This document shows, in pieces, positions 16,861 to 24,241 of a DNA stretch of 49,392 bases. Where the stretch lies: positions 1 to 49,392 of the forward strand of contig CAZEAN010000037.1 of assembly GCA_964510225.1 (NCBI GenBank), given 5' to 3'. The translations under genes and the position numbers were made by a program. Position 1 is the stretch's first letter, and the number at the start of each line of letters is the position of its first letter. The notes beneath the pieces are model-generated. The model saw nothing but the letters and a program-made list of their open reading frames with translations. It did no database searches and had not been told where the DNA came from. This DNA comes from CAZEAN01 sp964510225. Lineage in GTDB: Bacteria > Planctomycetota > Planctomycetia > Isosphaerales > Isosphaeraceae.

Positions 16861-17760
16861 TTAACCCTGAGACTGTCGGTTAAGGAGGTAGCTCATCAAC
16901 GCCTTGTCGAACGGCATCCCAGTGTGGAGCGGGACATAATCGATCCGGGCTCCTTGACACTCGCGGCGGTACCGACCTCGGAATTCGTCAAGCTCTTCGA
17001 GGTAGTCAGCCCGGATGGCGTCGGCATCGAGTTCCAATCGCGCATCCGTCTCGTTGTCTTCGAATTCGACCATCCCTGAGAACGGAAAGTCGGCTTCTGC
17101 TTCGTCAATGACGTGGAAGACAATAACATCGTGCCCCGCGTGTCGGAGTCGGTGCAGTGATTTAATCAGCGGCTCGACATCGCCGAAGAGGTCAGAAAAG
17201 ACCATGATCAAGCCACGGTGGCGGATCATCCCCGCCAACTGATGGAGGCTCTTGGCCGCATCTGTTTCTCCCGAGGGTTTTAATCGAGTGAGGATCGAGA
17301 GGATATTGCTAAGTTGGGTTCGTTTGCTTCCTGGGGCAAGGCTCTGTCGGATCCGATTATCGAAGGCAACAAGACCGACCGGGTCTTGCTGATGAATCAT
17401 CAAGTAAGCCAGCGCAGCAGCGAGACAAATGCAATATTCAAACTTGGTAAGTTCTTGACGATAGGTGTACCCCATCGACCCCGAAAGATCCATCGCCAAG
17501 TAGCCGGTCAGGTTTGTTTCAGCCTGAAACTTCTTGATGTAAAAGCGATCCGTCTTGGCGTAGACATTCCAATCGATGTCGGCCATCGAATCCCCCGGCG
17601 AATACTTCCGATGTTCGGAGAATTCGACAGAGAAGCCATGGAAGGGACTCGCGTGCAATCCGGCGATGAACCCCTCAATGATAAAACGGGCGCGGAGATC
17701 GAGCCGAGCGACTTGCCGAATCACCGCCGGCTTCAGGTATTGTTCGGCAGATCCAGCCAA
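16861..17760 (-). CDS. DUF58 domain protein (VWA-like MoxR partner)
   Basis: The protein has 299 residues. The start is TTG at 17760, supported by GAGGAGGGAG 8 bases upstream; the start gives the usual short N terminus before LDLRARFIIEGF. The DUF58 signature is clear at residues 41-80 (GFSVEFSEHRKYSPGD, then IDWNVYAKTDR). It leads into a VWA-like domain with MIDAS motif Asp91-Leu-Ser-Gly-Ser. It lacks the N-terminal membrane helices of some DUF58 proteins, so it is probably cytoplasmic and bridges MoxR to the membrane VWA proteins. It is 16 bases after moxR. Role in envelope-complex maturation is inferred. Confidence 0.92.
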   Translation of the reverse strand: MAGSAEQYLKPAVIRQVARLDLRARFIIEGFIAGLHASPFHGFSVEFSEHRKYSPGDSMADIDWNVYAKTDRFYIKKFQAETNLTGYLAMDLSGSMGYTYRQELTKFEYCICLAAALAYLMIHQQDPVGLVAFDNRIRQSLAPGSKRTQLSNILSILTRLKPSGETDAAKSLHQLAGMIRHRGLIMVFSDLFGDVEPLIKSLHRLRHAGHDVIVFHVIDEAEADFPFSGMVEFEDNETDARLELDADAIRADYLEELDEFRGRYRRECQGARIDYVPLHTGMPFDKALMSYLLNRQSQG

Positions 17761-17776
17761 TGCGGGAACTCCCTCC

Positions 17777-18799
17777 TCAACGGCGCTCGTACTTTGGAAT
17801 TTCAGGCTCTTTGACTTCCTTCACGAGTTGTTTGATTAAGTCGTCGGTTGACTTCCCTTCGGCCTGTGCCTGGAAATTGGTACTGATCCGGTGCCGGAGC
17901 ACCGGAACCGCGACTTTTCGGACATCATCGAGCGAGACACTGAACCGACCATCCATCGCCGCCATCGCCTTGGCCCCGAGGATCAAATTCTGCCCAGCTC
18001 GAGGTCCTGCTCCCCAATCGATCAGCTCCTTGACGAACTCAGGAGAGTCGGGGTCGGCGGGTCGAGTTGCACGGACCAACCGAGTTACATACTTAATCGC
18101 GCGATCTGAAATCGGGACCGAGGTTACCAGCTTCTGAAGGTTGAGAATCGCCCTTGCTTGAAGTTTCTTCTCCAGCTCGACCGTCTCCCCCTTGGTTGTT
18201 GCCAGGAGAATTCGCTCTTCTTCTTCTAGCGTCGGATAGCCGACCCGGATGTCAAACATGAACCGGTCGAGTTGCGCCTCGGGGAGTGGGTATGTACCTT
18301 CTTGTTCAATCGGATTTTGCGTCGCGATCACGAAGAAGGGCTCGGGGAGCTTGAGCGTTTCTTGACCAACGGTCACCTCGCGCTCCTGCATCGCCTGAAG
18401 CAAGGCGGCCTGCGTTTTCGGTGGTGTCCGGTTGATCTCGTCAGCGAGAATAATGCTAGAGAAGAGAGGGCCAGGGATAAAACGAAAGGCGCGACGTCCT
18501 GCTTCTGGCTCTTCGAGAACGTTGGTCCCGGTGATGTCAGCAGGCATCAGATCGGGGGTAAACTGGATTCGCTTGAATCCGATGTCGAGAATTCGTGCAA
18601 TCGAACTCACGATCAGGGTCTTCGCGAGGCCGGGGACGCCGACCATCAGACAATGACCCCGCGTGAAGATAGCCGCCAAGATGAGCTCGAGGACGTCTTG
18701 TTGAGCGATGACGACCTTACTCAGCTCGGCGAGCATTCCTTCGCGGGACCTCCGAAACTCGTCGAGCAACTGCGCGATCCGGTCACCGGAACTGGCCAT
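17777..18799 (-). CDS. MoxR-family AAA+ ATPase
   Basis: The protein has 340 residues from the ATG at 18799, with a purine-rich GAGGGTG about 10 bases upstream. An open reading frame continues to 18964, but the extra 55 residues do not look like a MoxR N terminus. Walker A is GVPGLAKT (54-61) and Walker B is SIILADEINR (Asp120-Glu121). Further AAA_3 motifs are TPDLMPADITG, QEREVTVGQ, ATQNPIEQEGTYPLPEAQLDRF and the lid domain near 245-330. MoxR proteins are chaperone-like ATPases that insert metals or remodel VWA-domain partners. It leads the operon moxR > DUF58 > BatA-like > VWA and faces the DUF4159 gene. Confidence 0.94.
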   Translation of the reverse strand: MASSGDRIAQLLDEFRRSREGMLAELSKVVIAQQDVLELILAAIFTRGHCLMVGVPGLAKTLIVSSIARILDIGFKRIQFTPDLMPADITGTNVLEEPEAGRRAFRFIPGPLFSSIILADEINRTPPKTQAALLQAMQEREVTVGQETLKLPEPFFVIATQNPIEQEGTYPLPEAQLDRFMFDIRVGYPTLEEEERILLATTKGETVELEKKLQARAILNLQKLVTSVPISDRAIKYVTRLVRATRPADPDSPEFVKELIDWGAGPRAGQNLILGAKAMAAMDGRFSVSLDDVRKVAVPVLRHRISTNFQAQAEGKSTDDLIKQLVKEVKEPEIPKYERR

Positions 18800-19077
18800 C
18801 GAACGCTTCACCCTCTGATTTGTCGCTGAGACAGGGCCACTTCGACGGCGGGCCACGCACCATGCAAGAATCTGGTCTTCAAGGACTTCCCTGGTGTAAG
18901 AAAACAGTAATTCCTTGAGAGACAGAGAAATCCGTGCTGGCATTGTAGAAGCGGATCGACTCATGATTCAAGGATCTCGCGTTCGGTTCCTCGACACGAT
19001 CGCCTGAACGCAGAGCTAGCGGGTCGTTCAGAAAGCCCTCCTCTCTATCTGATAGATCGCTCGACTCAGCGTGATCA

Positions 19078-19105
19078 TTGACAATCCACTTCTGATGAAT
19101 ATACT
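19078..19105 (+). promoter_or_regulatory. Sigma-70-type promoter of the DUF4159 gene
   Basis: TTGACA (19078-19083) and TATACT (19100-19105) are separated by 16 bases, matching consensus at 6 of 6 and 5 of 6 positions. Transcription should begin near 19112, 33 bases before the first in-frame ATG at 19145. This is the clearest promoter in the window. It lies in the gap between the divergent MoxR operon and the DUF4159 gene. Confidence 0.6.
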
Positions 19106-19144
19106 TAACTTAGCTATGACAGTTGTCAAAGACTATCGCCCGTT

Positions 19145-21502
19145 ATGGTGAATCAGGGAAGTTTGGGGAACATGATGAGTTGGATCGGAAACATCACGAC
19201 CTTCGTCAGGTGGAGCTTCTTTGTCGTAGTTCTCCCTGGACTCGTCTTCAGTCTCCACCCTTCGGAGGCTCAGGGTGAAGTGACGGCGGAGGAAGTGGAG
19301 CAGTCGATCCGGGACGGGATCCGATTCTTACGAACTCGACAGCAACCGAATGGGGGTTGGCCAGAGTTTGACGAGGAGAACGTCACCGGGACAACCTCGC
19401 TGGCTACGCTTGCGTTGGTCACTGCAGGAGTCCCGGTCGATGACCCGATGATCACCCGTGCCCTCAACTTCCTGGAACGTTTTTCTCCTCGACAGCTTGG
19501 GCAGACCTACACAGTCTCACTGCAGGCGATGGCGTTTGCGACCGCCGACCCAGCACGCTATCGGGTCCGACTCGCCGAGAGTGCGGTATGGCTCACCGAG
19601 GCTCAAGTCAAACAAGGGGATGGTCTTACGGGAGTCGGCGGATGGACCTATACCGTTCAAAAAGGTCGAGTCCCCGATAATTCAAATTCGCAGTATGCCT
19701 TACTAGCGCTCGATCTCATTAGTGCCGCCGGGATTCCGGTCGATGACAACGTCTGGCGGGAGGCCCGAAGCTACTGGCTGAAAGGACAACGTCTGAGCGG
19801 TGGCTGGGGATACAAACCCGGACGTGATCGTGACGTCTCCTCAAGCATGACCGTCGCCGGAATCTCGAGTCTGGTGATCACCGGGCTCCGCAGGATTGAG
19901 AGTCGAGAATTGTTGATCGGTGACGAGATCAGGAATTGTGGCGAGGGCGAGATCAACGAGAAACTCCAGGATGCTTTGGTTTGGATGGGGGCGAACTTCA
20001 GTGTTGAGACCAACCTCGGTCGCGGACCGACTTGGAAGTTCTACTATCTCTACGGTTTAGAACGTGCCGGACGACTCAGTGGTCAGCGCTACTTTGGTAA
20101 TCATGATTGGTATATCGAAGGTGCCGAAGAGTTAATCCATCTCCAGAAGCGACTTATAGGTGCCTGGCCGGGAGGTGGTCGGGCTGAAGCTCCTGGCGAA
20201 AATAATGCGGTTGTGACCACAAGCTTCGCCCTCCTCTTCTTGGCCAAAGGTCGTGCGCCTGTTCTGATCAACAAGCTCCGAGATGGGATCGGCGATTACT
20301 GGAACAACCACCGCGAAGGCGTCCGGAATATTGTCTCGGCGATCTCGGAAGACTGGGAGCAACTCTTAACTTGGCAGATCGTGAATCCAGATTTCGCCAC
20401 CGTCGAAGCGATGCTCCAGGCGCCGATTGCGTTTCTGAGCTACCACGAACCGAATGGGATCGGCGAGCGTGCGAAGAAAAATCTGCAAGCCTATGTCGAG
20501 CAAGGCGGCTTCATCTTTGCCGAAGCTGGTTGTGGCACGGGATCCCATGATGCGGGTTTCCGGCGATTAGTCGCGGAGATCTTCCCCTCGGATCGCGGGT
20601 ATCAACTCAAGCCACTCCCCCCCGAACACCCGGTCTGGCGTGCTCGGCACGACCTCGACCCCGAAGTCAGCCCTCTCTGGGGGATTGATCTCGGGTGCCG
20701 GACAGTCTTGATCTATAGCCCTCGCGACCTCTCCGGCTACTGGAATTTTCTCTACGGACAGCCAGCCGTGACATCGGTCCAACGAGCCGCGAAGATCGGC
20801 GAGAATGTGATCGACTATGCAACTGGACGTGAGCCACCCGCGACCAAACTGGTTCCGCGCGAGGTCCGGAACTTCGAGTTGGAACTCCCGAGGCGTGGCG
20901 CTCTTCAAATCGCTAAGCTCCGCCACCCAGGCGGTTGGAACGTCGCCCCGTTGGCAATCCCAAATCTCTCAACAATCCTCCGAGAGCGTCTCGGTTATGA
21001 CGTTGTAATCAATCATCGTGAGCTACTGCCGAGCGACCCCAACCTCATCAACTACCCACTGATCTACGTGCACGGTAACTCGGGGTTCTCGTTTACTCCA
21101 GAGGATATGGATGCACTCCGCGCACATCTCGATCCAGGGGGTGGCACGTTCTTCGTCGACGCCGCCTGCGGGAGCCTCGCCTTCGACCAAAGCTTTGAGA
21201 AGTTCATGAAAGAGCTTCTCCCCGATCAAGAGCTTGAGCCAATTCCTCCCGACGATGAGTTGTTCACTACTCGAGTTGGCGACGACCTCTCGGCCGTCCA
21301 ATTTACCAAGGCGGCCGGCGGTGAAATCGGCCCGCCGCGGCTCAAGGGGATCCAGATCGACGGCCACTGGGCGGTGATTTACTCGCCCTACGACATCGGT
21401 TGTGCTCTCGAACGACAACAAGGGCTCGATTGCAAAGGCTACACTCACGAAAGCGCCCTCAGAATCGCGCAAAATATCGTGATCTATTCAACTCTACCTT
21501 AA
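19145..21502 (+). CDS. Exported alpha-toroid protein with tandem DUF4159 domains
   Basis: The protein has 785 residues from 19145. No Shine-Dalgarno precedes that ATG, whereas the ATGs at 19172/19175 follow GGGGAA, so the true N terminus may be MSWIGN. Either way a signal peptide with cleavage near SEAQG follows. Residues 45-390 form prenyltransferase/squalene-cyclase-type alpha-toroid repeats, with GGW-containing turns (NGGWPEF, GVGGWTY, SGGWGY). No DxDD or DDxD catalytic acid motif is evident, so it is likely a binding scaffold. Two DUF4159 units follow: about 395-560 (FAEAGCGTGSHDAGF, VLIYSPRDLSGYW) and 595-785 (IYVHGNSGFSF, FFVDAACGS, VIYSPYDIGC). It is divergent from the MoxR/VWA operon, a conserved planctomycete pairing, and is probably the periplasmic component. 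Confidence 0.88.
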   Translation: MVNQGSLGNMMSWIGNITTFVRWSFFVVVLPGLVFSLHPSEAQGEVTAEEVEQSIRDGIRFLRTRQQPNGGWPEFDEENVTGTTSLATLALVTAGVPVDDPMITRALNFLERFSPRQLGQTYTVSLQAMAFATADPARYRVRLAESAVWLTEAQVKQGDGLTGVGGWTYTVQKGRVPDNSNSQYALLALDLISAAGIPVDDNVWREARSYWLKGQRLSGGWGYKPGRDRDVSSSMTVAGISSLVITGLRRIESRELLIGDEIRNCGEGEINEKLQDALVWMGANFSVETNLGRGPTWKFYYLYGLERAGRLSGQRYFGNHDWYIEGAEELIHLQKRLIGAWPGGGRAEAPGENNAVVTTSFALLFLAKGRAPVLINKLRDGIGDYWNNHREGVRNIVSAISEDWEQLLTWQIVNPDFATVEAMLQAPIAFLSYHEPNGIGERAKKNLQAYVEQGGFIFAEAGCGTGSHDAGFRRLVAEIFPSDRGYQLKPLPPEHPVWRARHDLDPEVSPLWGIDLGCRTVLIYSPRDLSGYWNFLYGQPAVTSVQRAAKIGENVIDYATGREPPATKLVPREVRNFELELPRRGALQIAKLRHPGGWNVAPLAIPNLSTILRERLGYDVVINHRELLPSDPNLINYPLIYVHGNSGFSFTPEDMDALRAHLDPGGGTFFVDAACGSLAFDQSFEKFMKELLPDQELEPIPPDDELFTTRVGDDLSAVQFTKAAGGEIGPPRLKGIQIDGHWAVIYSPYDIGCALERQQGLDCKGYTHESALRIAQNIVIYSTLP

Positions 21503-21587
21503 GTCGAACACCATGCGATCGGAATGAGTGATTTAATTCCAAGACGGCTGGTGGATGATCAACCGGGCCAAGAATTTGACCAGCTAT

Positions 21588-21611
21588 ACCACGTCGATTA
21601 TCTGACGTGGT
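21588..21611 (+). terminator. Hairpin downstream of the DUF4159 gene
   Basis: ACCACGTC (21588-21595) pairs with GACGTGGT (21604-21611) over an 8-base loop, 85 bases after the stop codon. No T-tract follows, so it may be a processed 3' end or a factor-dependent terminator. Confidence 0.4.
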
Positions 21612-21671
21612 GGTCGCCTCAAGACAATGCTCGATTGTAAGTCTTTCGATTAGAGTTGCTTAGAGGATGAA

Positions 21672-21735
21672 CTGCCCGTTCTCTATTACAACAAATCACA
21701 GTAAGATCTTCTCTTTGAGAAGAGTCACCGGGCAG
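21672..21735. other. Nested inverted repeats between convergent genes
   Basis: An outer stem CTGCCCG (21672-21678) / CGGGCAG (21729-21735) encloses an inner hairpin TCTTCTC-TTT-GAGAAGA (21707-21723). It sits between the convergent DUF4159 and S66 peptidase genes and lies 26 bases past the peptidase stop. It could be a bidirectional terminator or a small structured RNA. Confidence 0.35.
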
Positions 21736-21760
21736 ATTCGCACAAGCAAAAATAGATTGG

Positions 21761-22816
21761 TCATTCTTGTAGGACAGGAGATTCGAGTAGTCTAACGGTC
21801 AACATCGCTGAATCGATTTCAGCTTCGACACCACATGGAATCGTTGCATTATGAGATGTGTGACCAATAGGATAGTTGGTAATAACGGGGATGCTAAGGC
21901 TGCCGAGGTGCTCTTTCAAAACTGACTCCAGCTCTCCTTCGTCCGCTCCGTCGAACGTGCCAACGATAACGCCTGCTAAACGATCTAATAATCCAGCGAG
22001 ACGTAATTGAGAGAGAATTCGGTCGATCTTGTAGGCCTCTTCTCCTGTGTCTTCAATGAAGAGAATCGCCCCTGCTGTTTCTATCTGGTATGGAGTACCC
22101 AACGTAGATCCGATAAGTGTTAGATTGCCACCAATGAGTCTCCCAACAGCTCGGCCAGGGACAAGACACTTAGGTTCAGAACGGCCTTCAGGAAGCGGGA
22201 TTCGGTAGCGATTGGCTACCTCAGATGAATATCCCTTGCCACTAAGAATGTTCCAGAAGAGGTCAGCGGAGTACTCATACTCACCATCTTCTCGCCAGAG
22301 ATAATATTGCGGCATCGGTGAATGGAAAGTGACGATCTTTGATTTCTTGAAAACCGCCAGATGCAACGCTGTGAGGTCAGAAAACCCCGTAATTATCTTG
22401 GGGTTTTCACGAAGAGCGTCATAATCGATCTTGTCTAAGATTCGGGAAAGCCCGTAGCCACCGCGGCATGGGAATATTGCCTTCACTCCTTCATGTCGGA
22501 TTGCTGCATTCAATTCTGCGGCGCGTTCCTCGTCAGAACCAGCGAGATACCGGTCTTGCCGCGTCAGATTATCGGGAACGATCACAGTAAAGCCTTTGCT
22601 CTCAATTATATCCTTGCACCTTTTGATTTTTTCTATGTCGATGGGACCAGCAGGCGCAACGAACATAATTGTGTCACCGCGTTTGAGTGCTGGCGGTTTA
22701 ATCCGATCAATATCTGATGAAGGTTGCGACGAAGTTTGAGATTTCGTCACATTAGTTGATGCGGCTATTGTAATGAGAATGATAATGCTTATTTTGTATT
22801 TTGTGATGAATCTCAA
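21761..22816 (-). CDS. Exported S66-family (LD-carboxypeptidase/MccF-like) serine peptidase
   Basis: The protein has 351 residues. The start is TTG at 22816 with GAGGA about 9 bases upstream; no ATG lies nearby in frame. An N-terminal hydrophobic segment (8-20) suggests a signal peptide. The S66 fold follows: the substrate loop FPCRGGYGLSRIL and a Ser-Glu-His triad at Ser146 (GFSDLT), Glu255 (FIEDTGEEAYKIDR) and His319 (NYPIGHTSHN). Family members trim D-Ala from muropeptide tetrapeptides (LdcA) or detoxify microcin C (MccF). LdcA is cytoplasmic, so a signal peptide here is unusual. The gene is AT-rich compared with neighbours: row 22741-22800 has about 30% GC. This suggests transfer or different selection. 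Confidence 0.87.
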   Translation of the reverse strand: MRFITKYKISIIILITIAASTNVTKSQTSSQPSSDIDRIKPPALKRGDTIMFVAPAGPIDIEKIKRCKDIIESKGFTVIVPDNLTRQDRYLAGSDEERAAELNAAIRHEGVKAIFPCRGGYGLSRILDKIDYDALRENPKIITGFSDLTALHLAVFKKSKIVTFHSPMPQYYLWREDGEYEYSADLFWNILSGKGYSSEVANRYRIPLPEGRSEPKCLVPGRAVGRLIGGNLTLIGSTLGTPYQIETAGAILFIEDTGEEAYKIDRILSQLRLAGLLDRLAGVIVGTFDGADEGELESVLKEHLGSLSIPVITNYPIGHTSHNATIPCGVEAEIDSAMLTVRLLESPVLQE

Positions 22817-22841
22817 CTAGGAGAGTCCTCAGTGATCGACG

Positions 22842-22859
22842 CGATTTGTGGGCAATTGA
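22842..22859 (+). repeat. Left copy of an imperfect 18-bp direct repeat
   Basis: CGATTTGTGGGCAATTGA matches CGATTTGTGGGTAATTGA at 28060-28077 in 17 of 18 positions, same orientation. The pair brackets the Zur/COG0523 block. One such pair is about what chance would give in 49 kb, so island-boundary status is only a suggestion. The rest of 22817-23025 shows nothing else clear. Confidence 0.3.
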
Positions 22860-23025
22860 ACCATCCTTTGTACAACCAGAGTGGCAAATCGAGATAGTTG
22901 TCAAGTCTGTTGATGATTCTGGGGTGCTTGTTTTCGGATTTCCAATGTGAGGGTTTTTTGGAGATTGAGGACATCTGCTCGTACCTCAGCCGTCACAACA
23001 GAACGGGCTGAGACCCGTTGCTGGT

Positions 23026-23418
23026 TTAATCAGAATCGGCCCTGCCTCCGCACTCGGCGCACTGGCCGTATAGCACTAATTCGTGGGCATTCAGTCGGAA
23101 CCCCGGAGGCGTCAACGTGACCAGGTTACCAAGGCAGCCAGGGACGTCGAAGACCCGGTCGCAGGCGTCGCAGTGGAAATGGTGGTGATGGACCGCCGCA
23201 GCCCCACTGCTTTCGTAGCGTGGTGGCGCGCCCGGTAGCTCAACGGCGACGGCATCCCCCTGTTCGATGAGACGCTTGATCGTCCGGTAGACCGTGGCGA
23301 TGCCGAGCCCAGGGATATCCTCCTGGGCTAGCTCCAGGATCTCGGTCGGACTGAGTGGCCGACCGCTCTCGATGATAGTCTTTCGGATTGCCTCATTTTG
23401 CCTGGTGTTCCGGTTCAT
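23026..23418 (-). CDS. Fur-family metal-responsive repressor, probably Zur-like
   Basis: The protein has 130 residues, a compact Fur family member. The winged-helix recognition helix is GIATVYRTIKRLIEQG (39-54). A His-rich sensor segment HHHHFHCDAC (77-86) is followed by a second CAEC (120-123). The pairs Cys83/86 and Cys120/123 form the structural zinc site usual in Zur and Fur, and His77-82 and His112 are likely sensory ligands. Zinc specificity is inferred from context: the divergent transcript encodes a COG0523 GTPase with a CxCC motif, a classic Zur target. A palindrome between the two starts fits autoregulation and divergent control. PerR or Fur identity cannot be ruled out. Confidence 0.9.
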   Translation of the reverse strand: MNRNTRQNEAIRKTIIESGRPLSPTEILELAQEDIPGLGIATVYRTIKRLIEQGDAVAVELPGAPPRYESSGAAAVHHHHFHCDACDRVFDVPGCLGNLVTLTPPGFRLNAHELVLYGQCAECGGRADSD

Positions 23419-23466
23419 CTCGAGATTCTCGCTAGCTGAGGGAAGGTATCCTTGGCGCTCCCTGTT

Positions 23467-23486
23467 GATAATGCTATATCATTAAG
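23467..23486. promoter_or_regulatory. Fur/Zur-type operator palindrome
   Basis: TAATGCTATATCATTA (23469-23484) is a 16-base inverted repeat with 7 of 8 symmetric pairs matched. The surrounding GATAATG...CATTA resembles the Fur-family box GATAATGATAATCATTATC but is one base longer. It lies 51 bases from the repressor start and 90 bases from the divergent gene. A second short palindrome, ATAATTAT, is at 23546-23553 and may overlap a -10 element. Confidence 0.55.
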
Positions 23487-23573
23487 GTTCGGGGCGAATA
23501 CTAGTGAGTTTTTCTTGCGGGTTTGTTTCAAGATGCAGACGCGAAATAATTATAGATTGTCGCGAGTCTCACC

Positions 23574-24197
23574 ATGAGCCGGAAGAGGAGAAAAACTTAC
23601 GATTCGATCGGCCAGACGAGGTGGTGTCCTTCAATGCGAATCCCCTCAGATTTCCGTCGCGAAGCGGCCCGGTTGCTGGATCAGCAGATGTGGTGCTGGG
23701 GTCAGGACATCCGCGTTTTGCAGGGGAATGGGTTGATCCGTTATGGATTCGATCGTTATCGGGTGGCTCCGGGTGTCACAGGATCGACCGCTTACTCGAA
23801 GCTCGACGAGGCGGGCCGACAACTTGCGCTCTGGGGATCGGGCCTGTTCCTGGGGGCGCCTGGCCTGGGAGGGGTCGCTTTGCGTAGGTTCGACTTCAAA
23901 CCGACTTACACGGATCGGTCGTCGCTTCTTGCCTCAGAGCTGTGCGGAGGTGTCGTGCCGACGTTCCGGGCAACCGCAGAGCCGACTGAGTCGGGTAAGA
24001 GCGTTGAGCTTGTCAGGGAGATCCTCGACGCTATCGTTTTATACGAGCGTTGGGCTTTCGATGAGCTGGGAGTGGACCATCGACGTCGCTGCGTCGCCGC
24101 ATGGCCCAAGGCCTCCGTGCCCGCCGAGAAGATGGTCGCGACCTGGGAGTCGCTCCACAATCGCTGGCAGGCCATCGGGAATCGGGCGGTGGGCTGA
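23574..24197 (+). CDS. Unrecognised conserved-looking protein of the Zur/COG0523 locus
   Basis: The protein has 207 residues from the ATG at 23574. An in-frame ATG at 23634 (MRIPSDFRRE) is a reasonable alternative because family-like sequence begins there. The body has a strongly patterned core (LDQQMWCWGQDI, RYGFDRYRVAPG, GSTAYSKL, LWGSGLFLGAPGLGGVALRRFDFKP) and a helical C-terminal part with ERWAFDELG and WPKASVPAEK. No membrane segment, signal peptide or known catalytic motif is seen. It is the first gene of the probable Zur-repressed transcript, 44 bases before the COG0523 gene. A role in zinc scarcity, for example as a zinc-independent or accessory protein, is an inference only. Confidence 0.75.
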   Translation: MSRKRRKTYDSIGQTRWCPSMRIPSDFRREAARLLDQQMWCWGQDIRVLQGNGLIRYGFDRYRVAPGVTGSTAYSKLDEAGRQLALWGSGLFLGAPGLGGVALRRFDFKPTYTDRSSLLASELCGGVVPTFRATAEPTESGKSVELVREILDAIVLYERWAFDELGVDHRRRCVAAWPKASVPAEKMVATWESLHNRWQAIGNRAVG

Positions 24198-24241
24198 TCG
24201 AGATCGATTGAATCGAGTCGGAGGATCGAGGCAAACGCACC

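Noticed and set aside
18800..18964. N-terminal extension of MoxR to 18964
   Set aside because: The 55 extra residues do not resemble the family N terminus and a better start with a purine-rich upstream site exists at 18799.
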